The notes below the pieces were generated by a model. It did not search any database and had not been told where the DNA came from. It saw nothing but the letters and a program-made list of their open reading frames with translations. Positions 17,868-26,618 of a stretch of DNA of 64,000 nucleotides are shown here, one piece after another. Positions within the stretch are counted from its first letter, which is position 1; each line of letters begins with the position of its first letter. Position numbers and translations under genes: made by a program. Source of the stretch: Cognatishimia activa (GTDB taxonomy: Bacteria; Pseudomonadota; Alphaproteobacteria; Rhodobacterales; Rhodobacteraceae); assembly GCF_026016445.1 (NCBI RefSeq), contig NZ_CP096147.1, positions 2,268,501-2,332,500 on the forward strand, written 5' to 3'.

Positions 17868-18881
17868 ATGACAGACGAGAGTAACGGTAAACCAACCCGG
17901 ATCGGTCTATATGACCGGCCGAAAACCCGCGACGTGACGGGAATTGAAATCATTGCGGTTGCTCTGAGCTTGCTTTGGTTGCTAGGAACCGTGATTTTTT
18001 TCCTTGTTCTAGAGCCTGGCCCAAACTCGATCGATAGTCTTCAGTTCATCATGACCATGGTTGCCATTTTCATGCCGGTGGCCCTGATTTGGGTTGCCGC
18101 GATGACAGCGCGGTCGAGCCGCACCATGAGAGAAGAAGGCCAACGTATTAATGCTGCGGTTGAGGGCCTGCGCCAAAGCTACATGGCCCAAGCGCAGGCC
18201 AGTGGCAAAGCGCCGATGGAGCCTTCGATTGCGAAGAAGCTGGATGAAATCGCCGCAGCTCAGAAGAAAACTGAGACTGCTATCGCGATGTTTTCCACAA
18301 CACGAGAAACGCAAGCTGTTCGCCCTGTTGTCGAACCGGTTACAGCACCAGCTGAGCAGGAAGATCAGGCTTCACTTGCGCTTGGCACACCATCCGAAGA
18401 ACTCGATCCGCCTCTGAATCATGGTGATTTGATCCGTGCGATGCATTTCCCGGAAAACGCCGAGGACCAAGAGGGCTTCAATGCGCTGCGAAAAGCCCTC
18501 AAAGACCGCAGAGCGAGCCAGCTCATTCAGGCAGCGCAGGACGTTCTGACGCTACTGAGCCAGGACGGGATTTACATGGATGATCTGCGTCCAGATCTGG
18601 CACGTCCTGAAATTTGGCGCCAGTTTGCAGAAGGCATTCGTGGGCGTGAGATCGCAGCGCTTGGTGGCGTGCGGGATCGCTCTTCATTGGCACTCTCAGC
18701 CGGTCGCATGAAACAAGACCCCATCTTCCGTGACGCAGCGCACCACTTCCTGCGCAGGTTTGATAAGTCCTTCGTAGAGTTTGAAAAAACAGCGACCGAC
18801 GCGGAAATCACCGCACTTTCTGAAACCCGCACGGCACGCGCGTTTATGTTGCTTGGACGCGTCGCGGGCATTTTCGACTGA
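17868..18881 (+). CDS. conserved membrane protein with coiled coil, function unknown
   Basis: This 337-residue protein has two membrane helices near residues 27-49 and 59-79. A cytoplasmic helix with coiled-coil character follows (about 85-150), then a soluble C-terminal half that includes NHGDLIRAMHFPEN and ends TARAFMLLGRVAGIFD. I recall similar proteins downstream of greA in Rhodobacterales but no assigned function. ATG 17868 is preferred over ATG 17865 because GGAGG ends five rather than two bases upstream. Its 3' end overlaps the end of convergent moeA by 38 bp. Confidence 0.75.
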   Translation: MTDESNGKPTRIGLYDRPKTRDVTGIEIIAVALSLLWLLGTVIFFLVLEPGPNSIDSLQFIMTMVAIFMPVALIWVAAMTARSSRTMREEGQRINAAVEGLRQSYMAQAQASGKAPMEPSIAKKLDEIAAAQKKTETAIAMFSTTRETQAVRPVVEPVTAPAEQEDQASLALGTPSEELDPPLNHGDLIRAMHFPENAEDQEGFNALRKALKDRRASQLIQAAQDVLTLLSQDGIYMDDLRPDLARPEIWRQFAEGIRGREIAALGGVRDRSSLALSAGRMKQDPIFRDAAHHFLRRFDKSFVEFEKTATDAEITALSETRTARAFMLLGRVAGIFD

Positions 18882-20196
18882 TTGCAAAAATCATCGCGCA
18901 GCTCCGTGGCTGCGCTCGTTTCCCGGCCTCGAGCCCAAACTCCCGATAGCTGTAAAAGCGCACCATATCACCCGGTGTGATCTCGATGGCCTCATCTGGC
19001 AGCTCAACGAGCCCATCTGCCCAGCTTAACCCTGAAATACGCCCTGACCCTTCTGAGGCAAAGGCTTCCACTTGGCCATCTTTAACGCGGGCGCGCAGGT
19101 ACTCTCGACGCCCTGCTTTCTTGGATTTGGTAAAAGATGCGGGCATCAAAACACCATCGGGGGCGTTCCAGCCTTCTCCCGCCAAAACGCCCATCGCGGG
19201 CAGCGCGAAGATCATCGCACAGACACCTGCTGCAACGGGATTGCCAGGCAGGCCGAAAACAGGCGTGTTTTGCCAGAGGCCCAATGCCAAGGGCCGCCCA
19301 GGTTTGATTGCCAATCGCCAGAGTGCCATGGCACCTGCCTCATTGAGCAGCGCCGACATGTGATCCTCATCGCCCGCAGACGCCCCACCACTGGTGAGAA
19401 TGACGTCCGCCTCGGCGGCGGCTTTATCCAGTGCATCGCGCAGTGTTTCGCGGTCGTCAGCAACGCGACCGAGATCGATTGCCGTATGTCCGAGCTTGGC
19501 CACGATGGACAGAAGCATCGGGCGATTGGCATCAAAAATCTGATCGGGACCTGCAGCGGTGCCCGCCTCTGCCAGTTCATCACCCGTGGAAAGGACCGCC
19601 ACACGAAGGGGGGTGTAGACTTTCACAGTTTGAACACCTGCAGCAGCCATCAACGCCATGTCGGCGGGGCGGATTCGGTGGCCAGGGGCGAGAATTTCAT
19701 CGCCCTCTTTGAAGTCCTCACCGGCTTTCCGAGCGTTCGACCCGATCTTCAGAGGGCCACGAAAGGCGATTTCGCCTTCGCCAACAGAAACATCCTCTTG
19801 CAAGATGACGGTATCGGCACCCTCTGGCATGGTCGCGCCAGTCAGAATACGCAGCGCTTCACCGGTGGGCACAGCACCATCAAACGGCTGACCCGCCGCC
19901 GATCGCCCCTCAGTCAGACTTACAATGTGATCACCTGCCCCAAATTCAGCACCTTTAACGGCATAGCCATCCACAGCACTGTTTGGCTTCGGGGGGTTAG
20001 ACCGGTGCGCTACGACAGGCGTGGCAAGCACACGCCCCAATGCCATCTGCATGGGCAGGTCTTCGGTACCAACAACCGTATGCAGTCTCTGCCTGAGCAA
20101 TTCCTGTGCTTCGGCCACTGGGGTCCAGTGCACACCGGGGGGCAGTGCAAAACAATCATTCTGAAGTGGCGGCGGAGTGAGATTTAATTGGCTCAT
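18844..20196 (-). CDS. moeA: molybdopterin molybdenumtransferase MoeA
   Basis: It inserts molybdate into adenylated molybdopterin to form Mo-cofactor. The 450-residue protein has the NSAVDGYAVKG signature near residue 72, the MPEGADTVILQEDV segment near 125, the MPT-binding domain with STGDEL and TSGGASAGDEDH near 210-270, and the C-terminal domain IV. The C-terminus runs about 20 residues past the usual end and overlaps the convergent gene. It lies 9 bp after mobB in the leftward operon fdhD-mobA-mobB-moeA. Confidence 0.95.
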   Translation of the reverse strand: MSQLNLTPPPLQNDCFALPPGVHWTPVAEAQELLRQRLHTVVGTEDLPMQMALGRVLATPVVAHRSNPPKPNSAVDGYAVKGAEFGAGDHIVSLTEGRSAAGQPFDGAVPTGEALRILTGATMPEGADTVILQEDVSVGEGEIAFRGPLKIGSNARKAGEDFKEGDEILAPGHRIRPADMALMAAAGVQTVKVYTPLRVAVLSTGDELAEAGTAAGPDQIFDANRPMLLSIVAKLGHTAIDLGRVADDRETLRDALDKAAAEADVILTSGGASAGDEDHMSALLNEAGAMALWRLAIKPGRPLALGLWQNTPVFGLPGNPVAAGVCAMIFALPAMGVLAGEGWNAPDGVLMPASFTKSKKAGRREYLRARVKDGQVEAFASEGSGRISGLSWADGLVELPDEAIEITPGDMVRFYSYREFGLEAGKRAQPRSCAMIFAISRKCPRRVQAT

Positions 20197-20205
20197 GGTG
20201 ACCCT

Positions 20206-20709
20206 TTATCCACGCATTTCCGCAAGACCGGTTTGATCCATCACAAAATCGGCAATTTCATCAATCCGATTGATATCCACCTGAGGCACCTCAGTTTCCA
20301 GCATCTCATCCGTGGCTATTAGCTTAACCGTGCTGTTGTTGTTAGCAATCAAAGGCATTTCACACCCCTTGCGGTGGCATTCGATTTTCGGATGCGGCTC
20401 CTTCTTGAAACCTTCCACGAGGATCACATCCACAGGGTTCAATCTTTGCAGCAAATCGGACAATTTTGGAGGAGCAACTTGGTGCTCTTTGAGAATGGCA
20501 TAGCGCTTATCAGACGCAAGCATCACTTCCTGCGCTCCCGCGCTACGATGCGCGAAACTATCGGTGCCCGATTTGTCCAAGTCCACATTGTGATGTGTGC
20601 GTTTGATCGTAGAAACCGTAAATCCGCGCGCGGTCAACTCGGTCACCAGGTTAGAAACCAACGTTGTCTTACCTGCGTTTTTCCAACCTGTAACGCCGAA
20701 AACCTTCAT
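20206..20709 (-). CDS. mobB: molybdopterin-guanine dinucleotide biosynthesis protein B
   Basis: This P-loop GTPase assists MobA in making the guanine dinucleotide form of the cofactor. It is 167 residues long, with the Walker A motif GWKNAGKTTL at residues 7-16, IKRTHHNVDLDKSGTDS in the middle and VILVEGFKKEPHPKIE near residue 115. Its ATG overlaps the mobA stop by four bases, and moeA follows after 9 bp. Confidence 0.95.
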   Translation of the reverse strand: MKVFGVTGWKNAGKTTLVSNLVTELTARGFTVSTIKRTHHNVDLDKSGTDSFAHRSAGAQEVMLASDKRYAILKEHQVAPPKLSDLLQRLNPVDVILVEGFKKEPHPKIECHRKGCEMPLIANNNSTVKLIATDEMLETEVPQVDINRIDEIADFVMDQTGLAEMRG

Positions 20710-21326
20710 GACATCTCCTGCAAAAGCACACGCGCTTTCGCCAAATCTTCTGGCGTATTGACATTGAAGAATGGGTCGTAGGCCCTAGTCTCAAAAACCG
20801 CTTCCCGCGCATTGTGCTGATCGGTCCACATCACCACTTTACGCAAGCCGTTTGCAAGGGCAGCTCTCAGATCGTCTCGCAAGGCCACGGGCCACAGCCC
20901 AAATGTAGGCTGTCGCCAGCGTTTGCCATTCGTGTCCTGCGTGGCTGCAAGGGCAAGTGGCAATTCCATCCCTTCGCTCACCGCGGCCAATTCCGATACG
21001 AAATTCTTTGGAAAAAAAGGTGTATCAGCGGCAGCGGTTACTATGCTCTCAGCGCCTTGCTCATGTGCCCAATCCAACCCTGCGAGCACGCCTGCAAGCG
21101 GGCCGGGGTATTCTGCAATACTGTCAGCGATCACTGGCAAGCCATAGGATTCAAAACGATCTGGATCGCCATTGGCATTCAATGCAATCGCGTCGACCTG
21201 ACCCGACAATCGATCGATTACGTGCCGCAAAATGGGGCGCTCATCAAGCAACAAAAGCCCCTTGTCACCCCCACCCATTCGGCGTGCTAGCCCACCGGCA
21301 AGTATGACACCCAGCGGAGCGCCCAT
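20706..21326 (-). CDS. mobA: molybdenum cofactor guanylyltransferase MobA
   Basis: It transfers GMP to molybdopterin to give MGD for DMSO-reductase-family enzymes such as formate dehydrogenase. The 206-residue protein begins with the nucleotidyltransferase motif GVILAGGLARRMGGGDKGLL. AADTPFFP, with the metal-binding aspartate, lies near residue 100. The start shares one base with the fdhD stop (TGATG) and the stop overlaps mobB, so translation is coupled through the operon. Confidence 0.95.
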   Translation of the reverse strand: MGAPLGVILAGGLARRMGGGDKGLLLLDERPILRHVIDRLSGQVDAIALNANGDPDRFESYGLPVIADSIAEYPGPLAGVLAGLDWAHEQGAESIVTAAADTPFFPKNFVSELAAVSEGMELPLALAATQDTNGKRWRQPTFGLWPVALRDDLRAALANGLRKVVMWTDQHNAREAVFETRAYDPFFNVNTPEDLAKARVLLQEMS

Positions 21327-22204
21327 CAGCGCGATCCCTTGCGCGCAGATTTCTTAGGCTCATCAGCGATCTGGGATAGGTCTGCGTCACGTACCAGCCG
21401 ATCTTCTCCTGACAGGCACACGAAGCGATTTCCGCGCAGGCGGCCAATCAACGTCAAACCAACTTGCTGCGCGATCTCAACACCCCAAGCGGTAAAACCA
21501 GAGCGGCTGACCAAAGCCGGGATGCCCATCAGCGCGCATTTGATCACCATCTCAGAAGTCAGGCGACCCGTGGTGTAAAGCACTTTGTCTGCGCCAGAAG
21601 TGCCCGTCTGAAACATCCAACCCGCCACTTTATCCACAGCATTATGACGCCCAACGTCTTCCATATAGATCAATGGCTGGTCGCCTTGGCACAGCACCGT
21701 TCCATGAATTGCGCCCGCCTCCAAATAAAGCGAAGGGGTCCGGTTGATCTGGCTGGAGAGGGCATAAAGGTCTGACGCGCGCACCTGCAGCTTGGGGAGC
21801 GTGACATCGCTTAGACCTTCCATCATATCACCAAAGACCGTTCCTACGGCGCAGCCGCTGGTGCGCGTCTTGCGATTGAGCTTATCTTCATAATCTGTTT
21901 CGGTTTCAGTCCGAACGACAACGGTTTCAAGCTCCTCATCGTAGTCGACGGAGGTCACCGTTTCATCCTCTTGCAGCATGCCCTGATTGCGCAAAAAACC
22001 CAGTGCGAGCAGGTCTGGATAGTCCCCGATGGTCATAGCGGTGACAATTTCGCGGCGATTCAGGAAGATTGTTAATGGCCGTTCTTCAACCACCGAAGTC
22101 TCAACGGGGTGTCCGGCTTGATCAAAGCCTTGGATCGAACGCGTCAGACCCGGCTTATGCGGATCAGGCGCGATGAGATAATTGATATCCGTTAGTTTTG
22201 CCAA
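21326..22204 (-). CDS. fdhD: formate dehydrogenase accessory sulfurtransferase FdhD
   Basis: FdhD passes sulfur from a cysteine desulfurase to the molybdenum centre of formate dehydrogenase. The protein is 292 residues and heads the Moco operon. C118 in TSGCAVGT aligns with the essential first cysteine of the family CxxC loop. The second cysteine is replaced (G121), so only one is present. EDVGRHNAVDKVAGW near residue 185 is the conserved C-terminal signature. No formate dehydrogenase structural gene lies in the window. Confidence 0.92.
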   Translation of the reverse strand: MAKLTDINYLIAPDPHKPGLTRSIQGFDQAGHPVETSVVEERPLTIFLNRREIVTAMTIGDYPDLLALGFLRNQGMLQEDETVTSVDYDEELETVVVRTETETDYEDKLNRKTRTSGCAVGTVFGDMMEGLSDVTLPKLQVRASDLYALSSQINRTPSLYLEAGAIHGTVLCQGDQPLIYMEDVGRHNAVDKVAGWMFQTGTSGADKVLYTTGRLTSEMVIKCALMGIPALVSRSGFTAWGVEIAQQVGLTLIGRLRGNRFVCLSGEDRLVRDADLSQIADEPKKSARKGSR

Positions 22205-22353
22205 TTGCGTCTCTCATGTCAGGCGATGTCGGCCAAGCACGACCAAACTAGGCACAGCGCATGGCAATCACCACCTCAAAATCGGCGATCTGACAGTGAA
22301 TTCACGACGGGCTGCCGCGTTACCTGCGCGCGCTGGCAAAAATTCCCACTGAA

Positions 22354-22986
22354 TCAAAGACCCGCAGTACGCTCGTATTCGGGAACGAAGGCGCGTAACA
22401 CACCCGTTTTATCGTCCTCATCATACTCATAGAGACGCTCAAAAGTCGCGCCTTTGTCGGCAAATGTCTCCATCAGACGTTTTGGATAGTAAGACGGTTT
22501 CACGTCCTCAAAACCCGGCAATTTGGACAGCAGTCGGGATGTCGACATCGCGCAATGGGATTGCATCACGGCTGGATGATTCACGACCATCTGCAGGGCC
22601 TGCTCTGCCACTTCTGGTGAAACCTCAATGGTCTGGATCACAACGTGATAGGTCTCGCGTGCATGAAAGCGCGTGTATTGATCGACCAAATAGGGCGTCA
22701 TACCAAAAACAGTGTCATTGCGGGACACGATTTTCTCATGACGGAATGACCCAGCAGGATCAAACGCCACACGCTGGCTGCCATTCACAAGAATCGACGT
22801 ATGCGCGCCGGCTCCGTTGCGATTGGAAAGCATGGTATAAAGCGTGATGCTGGGGGGGCCATCATGCGAATAGGCGGCGCGTGACACCTCTTCGAGGTCA
22901 GCGCCTCCTGAATTGGGAACGGTACAAGCCGTCAAAACGGCTGCAGATGCGGCCAGAACCATGGCCTGAACAAAACGTTTCAACAT
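22354..22986 (-). CDS. lipoprotein with possible permuted NlpC/P60-like fold
   Basis: This 210-residue protein has a lipoprotein signal peptide with lipobox LTAC and the acylated cysteine C21. It keeps a histidine in GAHTSILVNG (H62), a nearby VAFDPAGS segment, and a cysteine in QSHCAMSTSRLL (C145). His before Cys in this arrangement resembles circularly permuted NlpC/P60 (LRAT/YaeF-like) thiol hydrolases. This is a pattern match, not a search result. It lies 21 bp after the cytochrome oxidase subunit IV gene on the same strand. The substrate is unknown. Confidence 0.7.
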   Translation of the reverse strand: MLKRFVQAMVLAASAAVLTACTVPNSGGADLEEVSRAAYSHDGPPSITLYTMLSNRNGAGAHTSILVNGSQRVAFDPAGSFRHEKIVSRNDTVFGMTPYLVDQYTRFHARETYHVVIQTIEVSPEVAEQALQMVVNHPAVMQSHCAMSTSRLLSKLPGFEDVKPSYYPKRLMETFADKGATFERLYEYDEDDKTGVLRAFVPEYERTAGL

Positions 22987-23007
22987 GCCCGCCCCCAGCG
23001 GTTTGGC

Positions 23008-23142
23008 TTAGCTGTTAAACAGCGCCAGGAAGATCAGAACCGCAATAGATACCGCAGCTACATATGTCGAAGCTTTAATAAAGCCCTCAAAGGTCTTTTC
23101 CTGAACTTCGGTGTTCATTGTGCCGTGTTCATGTTCAGCCAT
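23008..23142 (-). CDS. aa3-type cytochrome c oxidase subunit IV
   Basis: This 44-residue protein begins MAEHEHGTMNTEVQEKTFEG, followed by a single membrane helix FIKASTYVAAVSIAVLIFLALF. It matches the very short bacterial subunit IV of aa3 oxidase known from Paracoccus and Rhodobacter crystal structures. GGACGTTGGAA precedes the ATG. The other oxidase subunits are elsewhere. The 166-bp upstream gap to the DUF6173 gene shows nothing else I can support. Confidence 0.88.
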   Translation of the reverse strand: MAEHEHGTMNTEVQEKTFEGFIKASTYVAAVSIAVLIFLALFNS

Positions 23143-23308
23143 TTCCAACGTCCTTTTAACTGGTTTGACCGCTGAATACTTCAAATTCGATCACCTGTCA
23201 CCTGCACAATCCGCCACTCTCCGCGACATTGTGCCAAGCCAGCAAAACCAGGCGAAACAGGGTGCGAGCGCGGGCGTTTTGGCAGGTTTTGCGTCGATTA
23301 TTGCCGAC

Positions 23309-23761
23309 TCAGCTATTCTCTTCCAAATCACGCGCCAAACGAAAGCCGATCCGATTTGGCTCCTTTGCTTCGACCTTGGTCGGCAAGGCACGCAGCATCA
23401 CATTGAGCTGGCTCACGTGTTGAACCAACTGGGTTTTTGCACCCGACATGTCTGTTCCATGAAATGTCACCATGTCTGGGTCAAAATACCCCATACCTTC
23501 AATGCGTAGAACACCGGCGTCACCGCCCGTGAATCCCATGGCTATCTCGTGCTCATTGTCGAGTTGCTGTTCAAAATTCTGGATGTAGAGAATCAGGCGC
23601 TCATAGGCCCAAGCCGCCGGACTTTTCTGCTGAACTGGTTTCGTGTCCACTGCGGTTGGCAAATCTTTTTTGCAGGCACCTTCGTTGGCATCGATCTCAT
23701 ATCGACGCGGCAAAGCCGCCGCTTCTTCGGCCTCAGCAGAGGTTTTGATGTCATCACTCAT
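23309..23761 (-). CDS. DUF6173 family protein
   Basis: This 150-residue soluble protein has no signal peptide. The conserved block starts at SPAAWAYERLILYIQNFEQQ and includes GYFDPDMVTFHGTDMSG and QLVQHVSQLNVMLRALP, which I recognise as DUF6173. The function is unknown. The first 45 residues are low-complexity and charged. It starts three bases after the MBL hydrolase stop and is probably the last gene of the acyl-CoA dehydrogenase-MBL hydrolase-DUF6173 operon. Confidence 0.75.
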   Translation of the reverse strand: MSDDIKTSAEAEEAAALPRRYEIDANEGACKKDLPTAVDTKPVQQKSPAAWAYERLILYIQNFEQQLDNEHEIAMGFTGGDAGVLRIEGMGYFDPDMVTFHGTDMSGAKTQLVQHVSQLNVMLRALPTKVEAKEPNRIGFRLARDLEENS

Positions 23762-23764
23762 ATC

Positions 23765-24805
23765 TCAATCCTTTTTCTGCCAAAGCCAGGCGCCATCCGC
23801 CCGACGCTCCCGACTTACATCACCAAGATGATACAGATGATTGAGATGAGCAATCGCTTCAACCAAGGCGAGCCCATATTCGCCTTTGCCGATCGAGCGC
23901 TTAAAGAGCGGAGGGAAACAATCCCCTGCCACGCGTGGTTCCGTCAAATGGCCCACCAAACGATCAAGCGCGCCGTGGTGGTTGTCGATCAACTGCCGCA
24001 TACGTGTCGGCAGCCCTGTAAATGGCAATTTATGGCCGCCGAGCACTAGTTGATCGGGGCGTGCGTGTTGCGAAAGCCGCTCGCAAGCCTCTAGCCAGTC
24101 GGCAACCGGGTCAGCCTCTGGTTCAGTCGCATACACCCCGATGTTGGAGCTAATAGAGGGCAGAATCTGATCCCCAGAAATCACGAGATTGTCATCCTGC
24201 GACCAGAGAGTCAGATGCTCAGGCGCGTGACCGTTGCCCATATGAACATCCCAATTTCGGCCACCGACACGAATCACATCATCCTGCTTGATACGTTTGA
24301 ACCCCAAAGGCATTGGATAGACGACATCCGCAAAATTGAATGGGCGTTCAGACTTCCGTTCTTCAAATATCTCACGATCCATCCCTGCTGAGAGATAGAA
24401 ATCTAGCGTTTCCTGACGCGGTACCGCCTGCTCATCCAATTGCAGCATGCGCGCAAAGAGCCAGGCCGTGCGTGTCGTCCAAAGCGTGGCCCCGTGCTCG
24501 GTCTGAAACCAGCCGGCAAGACCAACATGATCGGGGTGATGATGAGTCACAATCACGCGCGAGACAGGTTTGCCACGTAGTGGCTCAGCTAAGAGTTTCC
24601 CCCAAATCGCGCGACTGCGGCGCGAGGAAAAACCAGTGTCGACAATGGTCCAGCTATCGCCTTCATCGAGCGCATAGACATTAACGTGATCCAACGCCAT
24701 GGGCAGCGGAAGGCGCACCCAGAGGACCCCTTCAGCCACTTCGATTGCCTCCCCCTCGGCCGGCGGCTCCTGCCAAGGGTAGCGAATGCCTGTTGCCTCG
24801 CTCAT
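23765..24805 (-). CDS. MBL-fold metallo-hydrolase
   Basis: This 346-residue protein has the metallo-beta-lactamase-fold metal motif THHHPDHVG near residue 105, a third ligand region in GNGHAPEHL near 185, and SGDQILP near 212. A helical C-terminal domain of about 90 residues matches the BLACT-winged-helix-type extension of hydrolases acting on thioesters or glyoxalase-type substrates. The start overlaps the acyl-CoA dehydrogenase stop (ATGA), which suggests a linked role, perhaps acyl-CoA thioester hydrolysis. That role is inference. Confidence 0.85.
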   Translation of the reverse strand: MSEATGIRYPWQEPPAEGEAIEVAEGVLWVRLPLPMALDHVNVYALDEGDSWTIVDTGFSSRRSRAIWGKLLAEPLRGKPVSRVIVTHHHPDHVGLAGWFQTEHGATLWTTRTAWLFARMLQLDEQAVPRQETLDFYLSAGMDREIFEERKSERPFNFADVVYPMPLGFKRIKQDDVIRVGGRNWDVHMGNGHAPEHLTLWSQDDNLVISGDQILPSISSNIGVYATEPEADPVADWLEACERLSQHARPDQLVLGGHKLPFTGLPTRMRQLIDNHHGALDRLVGHLTEPRVAGDCFPPLFKRSIGKGEYGLALVEAIAHLNHLYHLGDVSRERRADGAWLWQKKD

Positions 24806-26514
24806 GCGCTCAGATCATCGATACTGAGGTCATAAAGCTCCGCTGCACCCTGGGTGGCATGTGCAAGCAGCCCCGCATGCTCAGGCAGCAAGCGTTTTAT
24901 GTAAAAGCGTGCGAGTTTGGTACGTGGGCCTTCGCCCTCTTCCGCACAGGCCGCTTTCAAATGGTAATGCGCGCCGAGAATGCGCGCGAAACCATCAAGG
25001 AAGGGGACGCAGCCCGCAAAGCGTTCATTCAGATCGCCCTGACCAACCATCCATTCTGTGGCCTCACGCAGCGTTTCAGACGCCTGCCAGACCATCTCTG
25101 CCATGTTTGGGCGTGTCGCACGCGCTTGTTCAGCAAAGTTCTCGATCTCTTCGATCAGCGCATAGGCCGCATCGCCACCATCCATCAGCTTACGGGCTAC
25201 AAGATCCATGGATTGGATACCGTTGGTGCCTTCATAGATCGACGTAATACGGACATCCCGCGCATATTGCGCCGCGCCGGTTTCTTCAATGAAACCCATC
25301 CCGCCATGCACCTGGATGCCCAGATCAGCCACTTTGATTCCGGTGTCCGTTCCGAAGGCCTTGGCAACTGGTGTCAGGAAAGCCGCACGGGCCTTCCACT
25401 CGGCGGTGCCTGTGGCGTGACTCATGTCGATGGCAAGCGCGGTCTCCAGAGCAATGGCGCGGGCCGCGAAGGTTTCAGCCTTCATGGTCGCCAGCATGCG
25501 TCGCACATCCGCGTGATCCACAATGGTGCCTTCGCCAAGAGGCGTGCGCCCCTGTTTGCGCTCCAAAGCATAGGCCAGCGCATGTTGATAGGCCCCTTCC
25601 GCCACACCAACGCCCTGCCCGCCAACACCGAGCCTTGCATTGTTCATCATGGTGAACATGCATTTCATTCCGTCATGCTCTTCACCGACAAGCCAACCGG
25701 TGGCGCCGTCATACTGCATCACAGCTGTTGGGGAACCGTGGATGCCCATTTTATGTTCCAGGCTCACAACCTTCAGGTTGTTGGCAACACCAGGCTCGCC
25801 GTTTTCATCAGGAATATTGCGTGGCACAACAAAGAGGCTGATGCCTTTGGTCCCTTTCCCACCGTCTGGCAGGCGCGCTAGAACAAGATGCACAACGTTT
25901 TCCGCAAAATCGGAATCGCCCCAAGTGATGAAGATTTTCTGACCAGAGATCGCATAGGTTCCGTCGTCGTTCCGCGTCGCTTTGGCGGCCAGCGCTCCTA
26001 CATCAGAACCTGCCTGTGGCTCTGTTAGATTCATGGTGCCGTTCCATGCGCCTGAGTTGAGTTTAGGTAGGTAGATCCGTTTGATCTCATCCGTTGCATG
26101 CGCTTCAAGCGCTTCGATATGACCCTGTGTCAGCAACGGATTGAGCTGCAGCGCGAGGTTTGCCGAAGCCATCATTTCGTTCACTGCCGTGGTCACGGTA
26201 AACGGCAACCCCATGCCACCATATACAGGATCAGCCGAGGTCGAAATCCAACCGCCTTCTGCGATGCCTTTGAAAGCCTCTTCAAAACCGGGAGAAGTCC
26301 GTACCTTGCCGTTTTCCAAAGCCGCTGGCGTCAGATCACCGTTGCGCAGTGTTGGATAAAGCACCTCTTCGCTCATCCGACCTGCCTCGGTCAGAATGGC
26401 AGAAACGGTGTCTGCATCCACTTCAGAAAACTTATCGGTCTCGCTGACCTGACCCAGATTGATCAGTGCGTTGAGGATAAAATCGTATTCCCCGACGGGC
26501 GCGCGGTACGGCAT
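24802..26514 (-). CDS. acyl-CoA dehydrogenase, long DmdC/FadE-like type
   Basis: This flavoenzyme oxidises an acyl-CoA to the 2-enoyl-CoA and passes electrons through ETF to ETF-QO. At 570 residues it belongs to the long subgroup with an N-terminal extension (MPYRAPVGEYDFILNAL) and an extra C-terminal helical domain. The FAD/substrate segment MNLTEPQAGSDVG and the catalytic glutamate motif SIYEGTNGIQSMD are present. This subgroup includes 3-methylthiopropionyl-CoA dehydrogenase DmdC of DMSP breakdown. Sequence alone cannot separate that from a general beta-oxidation enzyme. The MBL hydrolase gene overlaps its stop. Confidence 0.9.
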   Translation of the reverse strand: MPYRAPVGEYDFILNALINLGQVSETDKFSEVDADTVSAILTEAGRMSEEVLYPTLRNGDLTPAALENGKVRTSPGFEEAFKGIAEGGWISTSADPVYGGMGLPFTVTTAVNEMMASANLALQLNPLLTQGHIEALEAHATDEIKRIYLPKLNSGAWNGTMNLTEPQAGSDVGALAAKATRNDDGTYAISGQKIFITWGDSDFAENVVHLVLARLPDGGKGTKGISLFVVPRNIPDENGEPGVANNLKVVSLEHKMGIHGSPTAVMQYDGATGWLVGEEHDGMKCMFTMMNNARLGVGGQGVGVAEGAYQHALAYALERKQGRTPLGEGTIVDHADVRRMLATMKAETFAARAIALETALAIDMSHATGTAEWKARAAFLTPVAKAFGTDTGIKVADLGIQVHGGMGFIEETGAAQYARDVRITSIYEGTNGIQSMDLVARKLMDGGDAAYALIEEIENFAEQARATRPNMAEMVWQASETLREATEWMVGQGDLNERFAGCVPFLDGFARILGAHYHLKAACAEEGEGPRTKLARFYIKRLLPEHAGLLAHATQGAAELYDLSIDDLSA

Positions 26515-26618
26515 GCGGTGGACCCTTATAGGTTGGCTTTATGTTGTGAGGCTTGTATGCAGCCCAAAGCACCATAGAAACCTGAATTCCGACCGCATAC
26601 CCTAACGCAGCGTCAAAA

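Noticed and set aside
19072..20187. 371-codon rightward open frame
   Set aside because: It lies wholly antisense to moeA, which has all family motifs. The product is rich in Arg, His and Cys and looks like a shadow.
24745..25881. 378-codon rightward open frame
   Set aside because: It is antisense to the acyl-CoA dehydrogenase gene, which has clear catalytic motifs. The antisense product has no recognisable domain.
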